Shown piece after piece: positions 31,761-43,513 of a stretch of DNA of 64,000 nt; within the stretch, counting starts at the first letter, position 1, and each line of letters starts with the position of its first letter. Source of the DNA: Dichetophora obliterata (taxonomy: Eukaryota > Arthropoda > Insecta > Diptera > Sciomyzidae); NCBI GenBank assembly GCA_963920525.1, contig OY986437.1, positions 116,056,715-116,120,714 on the forward strand, read 5' to 3'. Made by a program: the position numbers and the translations under genes. The notes under the pieces were generated by a model. It was not told where the DNA came from, ran no database searches, and saw only the letters and a program-made list of their open reading frames with translations.

Positions 31761-33112
31761 TGGTCCATTTACATCAAATAAATAATTTTTGCATAACAGT
31801 CACAAATTGAAGAATATGATTCTAAGACAGAAAGGGAAAAATAACTGAAGTTTTTTACTAATCCTATCAAAAAATGATGTGCAAGAAAACAGAAAATTTA
31901 AAAGAATAAATACAAAATATTGCGATAAGATCAATACTGAGTAAAGTGTTCCAAAAATTGAAAATTGATTGAATTAGCTAAAAATGTTCACAAATGTTCA
32001 GAAATGTTGTTGTCACTCGTTTCTTTTTAAATAAAATCCGAATAAATTGAAAAAGTATATTTTCAATTTGGTATTTCATATTAAAATCACTATCTTTATC
32101 AATTTAAATGATACTTTTCAAAAATAAGCACTTGCCCTATAAAGGTTAAGTCAAGCAACGAAAAAAGATATTTTAAAAAGACAAACATACATATATATAT
32201 TCTGGACTCATAAATGCGCAGATTCATTGGTTTGCTTGAGACGAAGTGCCACCGCTAGAATTTTAGGCAAAATGTTATTGTAAGCACTGGCCGATAGACA
32301 CATAAAAGTCAAAAAATCGTGCAACTGACAAATGTGGCAATAAAATACACTTTTACGTTAAGTTAAGGGAGGCGTAAGGGTTTGCAATTTAGAACACGAT
32401 TGTTTGAGTGCGAAGCGTTTCGGTACTTTGTACTTAAAAACTTCATTACTCTAATTTTTTTGTAAGTTAAGCTTACAAAATGTGTCAAAAGACAAAAAAA
32501 TGTCAAAAAGACAGAAAAATATAAAAAATATATAAAAAATGTAAATAAAAACTATTTACATAGTACCAAAGCGCTAAGCAGGGGGCTAGAGACGGGGTAA
32601 AACATGTTTAAAATTGGCCACTAAGTTTCGGTCATGTCCGTTGGTTTTGATTTTAATATTACCCAAAAATTGAAGAAATAAATTATCTTCAAATTAAGGT
32701 ATTACAACAAATTATATTAAAATGTCCAACTACTTATAATTCCTATTATAATTTTAAGAAAACATTTCTTTCTTAAAATATCTACCTAATTATGACCATG
32801 CTATACAATGTCACATCTATAATTTGACAAAACATTATACAAAACATGCTATACAATGTCATGTCCCTAAATCGACATAACACTGTACACCACTTTTTTT
32901 TCAAACATTTATCAATATACAGCACAACACAATTGATCAAAAGATGCTTGGGCAAAGTGCTTTCAAGGGCTAAAATGGCCAATTCCTTATTTTGTTTAGA
33001 AAAAATTGACACTATATATCAGAAATACTTTCACATTTAGCTCTTTTGGGGTTTTATTAAAGCAACAATAAAAAATTAATTAATTATGATTTATTCTTTG
33101 ATTTTAAATGAT
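31761..33112. other. Unassigned AT-rich stretch
   Basis: No gene recognised. CTATACAATGTCA occurs twice (about 32801 and 32850) with ACATTATACAAAACATG between. Confidence 0.35.
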
Positions 33113-33204
33113 TTAACTATGAGATTTTTAGATCAAGTAAGTTTTTGAGCAACTCTGTGTAGAGTCTATCACACACATCCTGCTGTGATTAACTCTAAAC
33201 AAGG

Positions 33205-33260
<56 letters not shown>

Positions 33261-33305
33261 ATTGTTGCCTTCTTCAAAAATTCACTTGATATTAAAAGCT
33301 CACAG
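33113..33305 (+). repeat. GTT-module repeat with a long (TTG)n array
   Basis: AGATCAAGTAAGTTTTTGAG on the left pairs with TTCACTTGATATTAAAAGCT on the right. Between them, GTGTAGAGTCTATC and about 19 TTG units (33204-33266) follow the layout of the arms at 21 kb. Confidence 0.7.
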
Positions 33306-34767
33306 GTAAACCATCAATAAAAAATTAAATATTTTCGAAATGTGAAAATTTGAAATTCCGGTTGTTTTTGTTACATTTTTTTATTTGAAAGCTCATTTTA
33401 AAAAAAAATTCAATGAAAAACTAGGTGCATAAAGCTAAAGAAAATATTGGGTATTTTTATTACTGTGAAATAAAGGAATAGAAATGCTGATTAGGACTCA
33501 AGAAAAAATTATTTCAAAATTACAACCCATACAAACAAAAAACCCATACAAATAAGGCACCTCTAATACTTGTGTATCCAAACGCATAATCGTTTCACAC
33601 CAACATGAATTTGAGTAAAATCAATACTTAAAGCGTCTGTGTGGATACGCTTCGCTATACCGGATACGGAAACGATTCACTTCTGTTGACGTGCGGAAAT
33701 GAAATTTAAATGTATGCCAAGTTGTTAAACGCCGTTGTGAGAATTAATTTTTGTATTTTTTTTTTTTTTTTTTTTTTGTAACCTATGCCAATAGCTTTGC
33801 ATAATTTTTCTTATCTTTAAATTCAATTCGAAAACATTTCCACTGAATTGATATTCAGAAATGTTATTTTTATTTTATTTCCATTCTTGTTATTTTTATT
33901 ACTGTCTTGCACGATATAAATAAATTGACAGCAGAGTTAAGTGAATTAGAGAAAAGATTCTTCAGTTTGTTTTATTTTTTTTTATTCTGACATCTCGTTT
34001 TTATCATCAACTATTTATTAGCATGTCGAACAGGATGATATTGAATTTCTAAAATAAAATTCTATAAACACATAATAAAAAATATATGTTTGAACAGCGT
34101 ATTTTTTCTGCATTTTATTGCGATGAAGAAAATATTTCGTCTTATCGATTATATGCGCAAAGAAAAATTATCCTTATATTGAAATATCATTCTGCTTGAT
34201 TCAGGAATATGTCATATAAATATAAATTTGGTTGGATCAAGCATTAAAATTTAATTAATAGAAAATAATTTTTATTATGAGTATATAATTTATTTTCCTT
34301 TTGCATTGCATTTTGGTGACAAATTGGGCCCAACGGGCCCACCTGACTTAAGCCTACCTTAAAAAAACAAAAATAATTAATATTTTTTATCAACGAGGCG
34401 TTTATTCGAATTGAAACTAATCCCAAATGCTTCCACTACATATAAGTAGATATTACCAATGATTTAGATGAGTAAAACAAGTACTTTGTTTTAAATTGAA
34501 AGATTTCCAGTGAATAAAAGAGAAATTAAAATCATTTGATTGCTTTTAAGACGTAAGTTCATGAGTGAAACCTAAACAAAAATAATGAAAAGTAATAAAT
34601 TTCTTAAAATTCATTGAATTTTTTTAACAAAAATAAAACATAAAATGTAAGTAAAAAATCGAGTTTGATCTTCAAAAACACCATTGAATATTGCATCCAC
34701 ATAAAAAAGACACAGTTTCGATAGTATCGTAAGTATAGACGTAGAATTCCTTTTTATATACATAGTA
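33306..34767. other. Unassigned AT-rich stretch
   Basis: No gene recognised. A T-run of about 24 lies at 33755-33778. Confidence 0.35.
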
Positions 34768-35337
34768 ATACAGAAAAATTCTGATTTTTTTCGTGTATAT
34801 TCTTCAAAACTTTTATAAAGTATTTCATCTTCTAAATAAAAATTATTAAAAAATAAATTTGTTGTTTTTGTCCTTCCTTAAACTTACCTGGTGTAAAATG
34901 CTCACAATTAAATTCATGTAAAAATTTGTTTTGTTTTATAAAAAGTTTTCTTTTGATAATTATGGTGATCAATTTGTTGTTCTTTTTCATTTTTTTTTTT
35001 TTTTTTTGTTGGTTAAAACTAAATGTAATTCAAAGTTATGTTTAATTAATGGAAATAAATATGGGTAAATTTGAATTTTTTATTTTTCCTGTAGTAAAGA
35101 GCATATACATATATGTATATTTTAAAAGTAATTTAAAATTAAAATTTTAGTTAACAAAAAAAATTTTTAATATAGAAAGAATATAATGCATAATAAAAAT
35201 AGTTCGAATTTATTTTGGTATTTTAAAAATAGATGTAGTTTTTAAAGCACAACGCATGCTTAGTAATGCATGCGCAAATTAGCGTAGTAGTATACACGCT
35301 GAAAATAAACATTTGTTTTATTCGTACTCCAACTCTT

Positions 35338-35440
35338 GGCAGAATAACCAGGTAGGGTCGACTCGGAGAGGAATGAAGTAGAAAGCAGAGAAAAGCGAGC
35401 TAGTTGTCAAATACAGCTGTTCATGTTGAGTAAAAATTAA
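35338..35440 (-). mobile_element. Truncated relative of the hAT-like MITE at 19461-20197
   Basis: GGCAGAATAACCAGGTAGGG followed by GCGAGCTAGTTGTCAA matches the complement of 20096-20195. The other end is missing. Confidence 0.65.
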
Positions 35441-35585
35441 GAACATGTAAAAAAATTGCAGCTAACTGAACCAACAACAATTACCAAGCAAATCTAAAAC
35501 AACGACGCACACAGAAGAGCAAGATCACAGCGGTTGAGCAGCGTAATGAACCGAATCGTCCACAGAAAATAAAAAGAACTTTGCT

Positions 35586-35842
35586 TACTATTTCCCGCTT
35601 TTCACTCGTTGCACACGAAAATTCTCGAGCTTGCGGCGAAAGCAATTATTGCCCTGGTAGCAAGATCTCTTTGTCCCGCTTTTCACTCGGCAATAATTGC
35701 CTTTGCCGCAAGCAGTTTGTGGATTATTCGCCCGCATGAGGGGGTGTACGAAAGTCCCCTTTAAGCCCGAGTAGTCAACAAACTACTTGCGGCGAAAGCA
35801 ATTATTGCTCATAGAATTGCCGAGTGAAAAACGGCCCTTTGC
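35586..35842. repeat. Cluster of three interleaved hairpins around GCAATTATTGC
   Basis: CTTGCGGCGAAAGCAATTAT occurs at about 35630 and 35785, and its complement (AATAATTGCCTTTGCCGCAA) at about 35691-35711, so either flank can pair with the centre. The outer pair CCCGCTTTTCACTCG / GCCGAGTGAAAAACGG bounds the cluster. G/C content is higher than in its neighbourhood. Confidence 0.6.
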
Positions 35843-35867
35843 AGCACATGCAGAACCAAAACAACAA

Positions 35868-37302
35868 TTGGGCCTATTCTGTGGAATCTTTCATGAAAAA
35901 ATTCTGTTATTCTGTTATGATTTCCCATACAAATTTTTGAGCTGTCAAAAAATCTGTTACGAGACCAGAATTGGTATTCTGCACGACAATCTTTTATGAA
36001 ATCTGTTATAAATCATAGCAGATTTTTCGAACTGTCAAAAAATCTTTTACAAAATATTTTATTTGGTATTCTGCATGACAAAATCTGCTATGAAATCTGT
36101 TATGAAACACAACAGAATAACAGATAAATTTGTCTGCCTTTAATCAGAACGAATTTAATAAGTCAAGCTAAATCAGATTGTTTTGTGTTCCGTTATGTTT
36201 AGTTTAGTTATAAAACAAAGACTTGGAAGACTAAAAAAATAACATTAATCCGAGGTTTTTTTTTAAATTGCATATAAAATGTATTTTCTATTTTTGTACA
36301 ATCATTTATAATTTTTATAATAGGTCTTTCTTAATAAATAATTATTAATGTATGTGTAAAAAATGCAGCATAAAAAATTATATAATGTCAAGCTGACCTA
36401 TATCTAGAAAGGCATTTATTCTACTTTCTGGAATTCTAGATTTTGCTGCAGCTTTAGTTTTTAATTATGATCTCGGCGTCCACCGCCCCCACTACGAAAG
36501 GTTCCTTTGGATTTATTCTGCTGTACTATTGTAGAAATCGTTTGGTAGGATGAGCTAATTTTATCGCCAACGTGCTACATCTTTGATGTTTCCTTCGGAA
36601 TTTCCAGATATGGTTACCACCTTTGTAACCTTATCTAAATCAACGCTTACTTTATAATCAGATTGTATTGTCTGATTATTAGATCCTGCGCATCCAATAA
36701 TTATACATACACAACCAGAACGCACATCTAGTTGTTCGGTAGTCATAATTGGGTCCACCACCACCATTCCTTTGACCACGGCGATCGCGATCATCATGCT
36801 CGTCTCCCCGTTGTTCCTTACGTTTGAAACTTGCACGGGCACCTCTGTCCCTTTCGCTACCACCTTCACCATAACTGCGTCCGTCACGACCTTTATTTTA
36901 AACTTGACCTTCTGCTATCATTGTAATCGGGCTCTGGGTCGTCCTCTTAGTTCGACATTGTTTTAAAACAAGCAATTTAATCAAAACGGACATACTAGTT
37001 TGTAATGCAATTGCACGACACTTCTTTAATGCTTATTTTGCAAAAATATTTGCAATTCACACGTTAAAAGCGACAACTTTAACTTGCACTGTTTTCTTTA
37101 ATTTCTTGACAGCAATCAGCTGTTTCATAACAGAAGTTAACGGAATTGTAATAGATTTTTGTTTTCGAAGATTGATAACAGGGTACCATGAAAGATCGAA
37201 AGGCAGAATATCAATTTTAACAGATCTTTTATGGTCGGCATCTTTTACGATTCATAACAGAAAATTCACAATAGAATAACAGATTTGGCAAAATAGGCCC
37301 AA
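35868..37302. mobile_element. TIR element carrying a retrocopy (1435 bp)
   Basis: Ends TTGGGCCTATTCTG and CAAAATAGGCCCAA. Subterminal sequences on both sides are rich in repeated TCTGTTATGAAATC- and ACAGAATAAC-type motifs; on the left three related units share GAACTGTCAAAAAATCT. No clear target duplication or transposase. The centre is a reverse-transcribed gene fragment (36256-36970). Confidence 0.6.
36461..36958 (-). pseudogene. Retrocopy of a small KH-domain RNA-binding protein gene
   Basis: On the minus strand a start at 36958 reads MSN-stop-EDDPEPDYNDSRRSS, then a shifted frame gives RG-rich GRDGRSYGEGGSERDRGARA and GQRNGGGGPNYDY. Next comes RSGCVCIIIGCAGSN with IQSDYKVSVDLDK, the IIGxxG loop of a KH domain, which binds single-stranded RNA. 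A last shift gives TFRSGGGGRRDHN and TAA at 36461-36463. About 200 bp of 3' UTR-like sequence with AATAAA and a short A-run (T9 at 36256-36264 on the plus strand) follow, so this is a processed copy. Stops and frameshifts show it is dead. The parent gene is not identified. Confidence 0.55.
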
Positions 37303-37865
37303 ATACCAACAGCTAGTAGCAACGTTGCCAGTTATGTTGGAAAAATCCCATTCGTGGTAATTTTTAATTACCCTTATGAATTTTTGTTTCTAGGAATTCC
37401 TATTAAATTTTTTAATTCAGCGTGGTATTTTTAATTGGCGTGGAAATTCAGCAGAATATTATTTAAATTTCCGTGGGAGTTTGGTAATATTCTTCATACA
37501 TCTATTTTTTCTTTTTTAGTAAGAAAAGTTTCTTTGTGGTATTTCTAAATGTTTTTTAAATTGTTTGTGCATATTGTACTATATTGTACAATAAGTCATT
37601 GTAGTATTATTTAATGCGAATGAGATTTTTGTGGCTATTTTAAATGCATATGTAATTTGTGGTAATTTTTAATGACCGTGAGATTTTTTTTGATAATTTT
37701 TTTATTGCGGTAGAAACTTTTTTGTTAACATTTACAATGGTAATTTTTGTTGTATTTAATTTATGTTATTTTGAAAAAAGTAACTTATTGTCGGAATTGC
37801 TTTAAATTTTAACTGGCAACCATGGCTAGAAGTAGTACATTTTTTTGTAGCCACATGCTAGCTCT

Positions 37866-38219
37866 CTAGCTACATGCATCTGTATTCTCTATTGTATTAC
37901 AACCCAACAAGTCATGAATGTCACTGTTCCAGCTAAACGGTACTTTAAACGGCAGGGTCTGATTTGCTGGTATGAAAACGACATGTTTTTGTACCTTTAA
38001 ACCGTTCTCTATATAATTGTGAAGTCCATTTTTATATTTATCAAAAATCGAATTGAAATTTATGTCATATTCGCTTGATGTGTCTTTTGTTCTTGTCTTT
38101 TTTCCTCTCTTTTTCACCCGTTCGCCAAAAAACGCTGAAATATGCATTGAATCTTGTATTGAAATCAAGGTACTGCAGTTGAGTTGCCGTTTACTGTTTA
38201 GCAACTTAATAAAAACCAT
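37866..38219 (-). CDS. Unknown frame conserved between repeat copies (117 aa)
   Basis: Not recognised. The C-terminal half (YKNGLHNYIENGLKVQKHVV, PFSWNSDIHDLLGC, NTIENTDACS) is kept in frame in the other copy at 30186-30350 with mostly conservative changes, which suggests it was coding when the copies separated. The N-terminal half has a basic patch (KKRGKKTRTKD). It is presumably the end of a protein of the unidentified repeat. No start context or promoter is seen; a fragment is more likely than a working gene. Confidence 0.35.
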   Translation of the reverse strand: MVFIKLLNSKRQLNCSTLISIQDSMHISAFFGERVKKRGKKTRTKDTSSEYDINFNSIFDKYKNGLHNYIENGLKVQKHVVFIPANQTLPFKVPFSWNSDIHDLLGCNTIENTDACS

Positions 38220-38344
38220 TTCAAGAAAAGGTCACAATTGTTTAACAACAAATAAAATTAATAAACAACTTAAAGTTTTCTATAAGACCTTGTTATTTAT
38301 TGTGTTGATTTTCTATGATTTTAAAACAAATTCTAATTGTTTGA

Positions 38345-38650
38345 TAGTGTAAATTATTCTTGATTTTAAGTACAAATTCTAGTTGTTTGATAGTTTAAAA
38401 TCGTTTATTGAGCTTTAGGTCAGGTAAGAGCAATTTATTGCTCTAACTAGTTAATCAATCAGCTAACTAATTAATCAGCTTGTGATGTTTTTTTTTTCTT
38501 TTTATATTGAAAATGTTGCTGTAGTTTCTTTGAAAAAATTCGTTAGAGCAATTAATTGTTTTAACCTGACCTAAAGCTCAATAAACGATTTTAAACTATC
38601 AAACAACTAGAATTTGTATTTAAAATCAAGAATGATTTAAACTATCAAAC
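38345..38650. repeat. Foldback segment within repeat copy 2
   Basis: TAGTTGTTTGATAGTTTAAA and TTTATTGAGCTTTAGGTCAG pair with CTGACCTAAAGCTCAATAAA and TTTAAACTATCAAACAACTA. The middle holds AGAGCAAT/ATTGCTCT steps. The AAAGCTCA end resembles the GTT modules. Confidence 0.7.
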
Positions 38651-39013
38651 ATTTAGAATTTGTATTTAAATCATAGAAAATCAACATTAATATTCAACTT
38701 AATAAATGGTACGCTTATAGGAAACACATAATGCATAGTTTGCTGACAACGAAACGGTCCGCTTCAGTGCTTTTAAAAGTACACACCGTTTTAAACCAAG
38801 CCGATTGGCTACCTGGGAAACGAAAAAAATTAAAGCAACTGATGTGTATTTATATATATGTTTTACATATATATTAATGAAAAACAACAACAACGAAAGC
38901 AGCACAACAACGAATGACGTGATTACGAACCAAACAAGCAAACACAACAACAACCTTAAAAACAGAATAAGCAGCTACTGCAGCTAAGCAGCTTGTGCAT
39001 TTCTCATATGAAT

Positions 39014-40677
39014 ATAATTTTGGCTGCGTGCACAAGGGAGCAAAAAGATCGGTATTTTTTAATGTGCTTGCCTGTTTCTTCTTATTTGAATATCTGAAGA
39101 AATATTGCAAATTTTATGAATGAAAATAAAATTTTACAGCTTCTTATTTGCATGTGCATGGTTGCCGAGTTTATTTTGTTTCCAGTTGGACATTTTTGTT
39201 GTGATTTTGTTGTAGCTATATTTTGGTTGCTGCTGCAGACAAGGATTTTTAGATATTTCATTAGCTGAATAGAAAGACAGAATTCTGATTCGGCTAATGT
39301 AATAATTATTGGATAATAAAAAAATGTAGCAATAAATAGAATTGCTCTAGCAGTATTTAATAAATTTAAAATAAAACAAAGAAATATTGTAGATTTAATT
39401 AATGAGAATAAAAGTTATATTTGATACAAATTTTACAGGTTATTATATATATGTATGTGTGTTTTTTTCTTTCATCTTCTTTAGTTTGTTTCTAGCTGGA
39501 CATTTTCCTTGTAGCAATTTTTGCTTGCTACTTTGGATACTCAACCATAATTTTTAGATACTTCATTAGATCAATAAAAAGATGAAATTCTGATGATTCG
39601 GCTAATGAAATAATTATTAGTCAGGACTTGAAAAACATTTTTTTAACAAAAATGCTTTTAATAAATAAAATTAACTTGAATTAACAAAATACAAAATACT
39701 TGAATTAAACAAATTTCTTCAAAATCAAAGAAGAATTTATTGTATAAAGATATTCTCCGACAGACGTTGGCCATATATGTATTTTCATGCTAATCGGAAA
39801 AAAAACATTTTGTTTTCACCATTTTCAGTATAGTTGCCGAACGTATCTATATAAGCTATATTACAAAATTTTAGTCTAATACAACCAAAACCGTCCAAAA
39901 TATGACATTTTTGTTGATTTGTAGGCTGTAAAAGAGGGTGTAGTAAAATATTTTTCCCTTAAACCATCTAGAACTCAAAACAAATCGAGTGCCAAAATTT
40001 GAGCTTAATTTACTTTGTACCTATCGTTTTAATATTTTAACTGTATTAAAATGTAGAACTAATTTTAATAAAAAAATTTACGAATTTCGTAATCAATTTT
40101 TACTAACACTTTTTACAAATTTTACAAAATTTAATACTTTTTAATGCTTGTTTTAAAATTTATTCCAAGATTCCTAACCATGAAGGTAGTGTATTATTTT
40201 AAAAAATTAAGAAAAATAAAAATAAATAGAATATATGTATATTAGACTGTCTTACTTTTTCAACGTTTTTCGAAAAGTCCCCGGGACACGTTGATTTCTG
40301 ATTCTACTCTTAGAAACATGAATTTTGGTATATAACACTTTAATATTATCTAACGGTAAATAGTCGCGCAATCAGCTTTAAGGCTTTTCGGCTAAAAAAT
40401 TATATTTTCGAAAAAACAAGAAATTTTTTCTTCAGTATTTTTCATATCACTATGAAACTAATGAAACAATTTTTATCAATTTATACTTATTTAAAAGCTA
40501 ATAAAATTTTCCATCTTATGCTTTAAGAAATATTGCAATTTGTTCTGTACATTTTTTTAAAAAACTCTGCAATATGATTTTGATTAAATTTTTTTCGAAA
40601 TTTGATAACTTTAACTCACATTACCCCGCTTTACAAGATCATAAGGAAGAAGTTTTTAATTGTGTAAATTTCGTATT
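39014..40677 (+). repeat. Left arm of the large inverted repeat (1664 bp)
   Basis: Pairs with 41878-43513. Checked landmarks (39014/43513, 39781/42746, 40361/42166) have a constant position sum of 82527, so there is no net indel over at least 1.35 kb. One difference of 28 bp lies near the inner end, where this arm has an extra TTTGATAACTTTAACTCACA-type piece. The arm contains two diverged units of about 310 bp (GTTTCCAGTTGGACATT at 39178, GTTTCTAGCTGGACATT at 39488) and TTTTCATGCTAATCGG at 39783. Confidence 0.95.
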
Positions 40678-41877
40678 AAAAAAAAATACATTTTAATAAG
40701 TATACTTACCACAGTTCTTCATCACGAACCTTTTATAATTATTTAAGTTGAAATACAATTGCCATCAAAGACATATTATGCAATTTATTTTAATGTAGAT
40801 ATTCTTTATTTAAATAAATGTATGTAAACTACTACTACTTACTACTTACTTTACCGAAATTTAGTAAGTTTTTATTTTGGTATTTCAAAATCAGAGTAGT
40901 CGCCGCCTTAATATAATTCAAAGTAGTTCATAAACAACATTATTTTAAATAAGTTTTTTAATTAGTTGTTTTTAAAAACAAGGTAGTTTGTTTCTAGTTT
41001 TTCAAAAATAAAAATAAAAAAATATATCAAAAATAAGAAAAGGAGAGTTTTTCAAAAATACATGTACAAATACATATATTTAGTTTACCAGTAACTGCCT
41101 ACATAAAATTATTTTAAATCACTATTTAAACAACAATTTTTTTTGAAAATGTACTTTTTTCATATTGATTATCCTTCAACTACAACTACAAACTACAAAA
41201 GCCAAAATTCGAATAAAAAAATTATTGAGTGTAGAGTAAATATATATTTGACCATTTTGCAAATGATATGGTGCAAGACTATTTGCACTGGATTGTGAAT
41301 AGCCCTAATATGTTTTCAGTATTACGATGCACTGTTTTGCATTTTAATGTTATTTTTTTGTTGTTATACAGCTTTTCTGCTATGAGTTGGCCTTTGACAC
41401 CTTCGCTGGCTTAACTATAATATACAGTTTTTCAATATTTTTTCTTGTTAGGAACTTATTAAGATGCATCCTTCCTTGTGGAGTACGAATAAAAATTTTT
41501 TGGAAATAAAATAATTTTTAAAAATGTAACAATTTTAAATGATCCAGCAGAAAGAATGATATGACTTCTAAATATGGTAAATAATACGTGGACAATGGAT
41601 CCAGGACAGCAAAATTGTGTTATCCAAGTAATTGAACATTACAATAAAAATCATCCTGACAGCAGAAAACGTACAATACTTCGCAACTTAAACTAATGTC
41701 GTATAATTTTGTTTCTTATAGTTACTTACATAAATACTTATGTAGCTACGTTTAAAAAAAATAAAATTGAATTTTTTTTTAAAAAACTCCTTGTGCAGTT
41801 GTGTTTTATTTTAATAAAAATACCATATCATATGTCTTCAAATTGTACATGAAAATTTTTTTTGTAAAATTTTTCAA
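40678..41877. other. Spacer of the large inverted repeat (1200 bp)
   Basis: Unique AT-rich sequence with a run of TACTACT/TACTTACT motifs near 40832. A frame near 41600-41696 reads IQVIEHYNKNHPDSRKRTIL followed by a stop and may be a protein relic. No terminal repeats mark its edges. Confidence 0.5.
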
Positions 41878-43513
41878 AATACGAAATTTACATTATTAAA
41901 AACTTCTTCCTTATGATCTTGTAAAGTTTCGAAAAAAATTTAATCAAAATCACATTGCAGAGTTTTTTAAAAAAATGTACAGAACAAATTGCAATGTTTC
42001 TTAAAGCATAAGATGGAAAATTTTATTAGCTTTTAAATAAGTATAAATTGATAAAAATTGTTTCATTAGTTTCATAGTGATATGAAAAATACTGAAGAAA
42101 AAATTTCTTGTTTTTTCGAAAATATAATTTTTTAGCCGAAAAGCCTTAAAGCTGATTGCGCGACTATTTACCGTTAGATAATATTAAAGTGTTATATACC
42201 AAAATTCATGTTTCTAAGAGTAGAATCAGAAATCAACGTGTCCCGGGGACTTTTCGAAAAACGTTGAAAAAGTAAGACAGTCTAATATACATATATTCTA
42301 TTTATTTTTATTTTTCTTAATTTTTTAAAATAATACACTACCTTCATGGTTAGGAATCTTGGAATAAATTTTAAAACAAGCATTAAAAAGTATTAAATTT
42401 TGTAAAATTTGTAAAAAGTGTTAGTAAAAATTGATTACGAAATTCGTAAATTTTTTTATTAAAATTAGTTCTACATTTTAATACAGTTAAAATATTAAAA
42501 CGATAGGTACAAAGTAAATTAAGCTCAAATTTTGGCACTCGATTTGTTTTGAGTTCTAGATGGTTTAAGGGAAAAATATTTTACTACACCCTCTTTTACA
42601 GCCTACAAATCAACAAAAATGTCATATTTTGGACGGTTTTGGTTGTATTAGACTAAAATTTTGTAATATAGCTTATATAGATACGTTCGGCAACTATACT
42701 GAAAATGGTGAAAACAAAATGTTTTTTTTCCGATTAGCATGAAAATACATATATGGCCAACGTCTGTCGGAGAATATCTTTATACAATAAATTCTTCTTT
42801 GATTTTGAAGAAATTTGTTTAATTCAAGTATTTTGTATTTTGTTAATTCAAGTTAATTTTATTTATTAAAAGCATTTTTGTTAAAAAAATGTTTTTCAAG
42901 TCCTGACTAATAATTATTTCATTAGCCGAATCATCAGAATTTCATCTTTTTATTGATCTAATGAAGTATCTAAAAATTATGGTTGAGTATCCAAAGTAGC
43001 AAGCAAAAATTGCTACAAGGAAAATGTCCAGCTAGAAACAAACTAAAGAAGATGAAAGAAAAAAACACACATACATATATATAATAACCTGTAAAATTTG
43101 TATCAAATATAACTTTTATTCTCATTAATTAAATCTACAATATTTCTTTGTTTTATTTTAAATTTATTAAATACTGCTAGAGCAATTCTATTTATTGCTA
43201 CATTTTTTTATTATCCAATAATTATTACATTAGCCGAATCAGAATTCTGTCTTTCTATTCAGCTAATGAAATATCTAAAAATCCTTGTCTGCAGCAGCAA
43301 CCAAAATATAGCTACAACAAAATCACAACAAAAATGTCCAACTGGAAACAAAATAAACTCGGCAACCATGCACATGCAAATAAGAAGCTGTAAAATTTTA
43401 TTTTCATTCATAAAATTTGCAATATTTCTTCAGATATTCAAATAAGAAGAAACAGGCAAGCACATTAAAAAATACCGATCTTTTTGCTCCCTTGTGCACG
43501 CAGCCAAAATTAT
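41878..43513 (-). repeat. Right arm of the large inverted repeat (1636 bp)
   Basis: Near-identical complement of 39014-40677. The outer border is sharp: ATAATTTTGGCTGCG matches, then the flanks diverge at once. No target duplication is evident at the outer edges. Confidence 0.95.

Larger units (their letters stand above)
34768..38993 (-). repeat. Unidentified repeat, copy 2 (interrupted at 35131-37346)
   Basis: Second copy of the repeat described at 27036-30846. The sequences are alignable throughout but diverged by many substitutions, so the duplication is not recent. Here the intruder (35131-37346) is a mixture of a truncated MITE, a hairpin cluster and a TIR element with a retrocopy. The right edge is about 20 bp before the large inverted repeat at 39014. 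Confidence 0.7.

Noticed and set aside
33204..33266. Regular TTG array considered as a CRISPR-like repeat
   Set aside because: Plain trinucleotide microsatellite without spacers; the window is eukaryotic.
38053..38352. 99-aa frame on the plus strand
   Set aside because: Antisense to the frame shared with repeat copy 1; no conservation on this strand.
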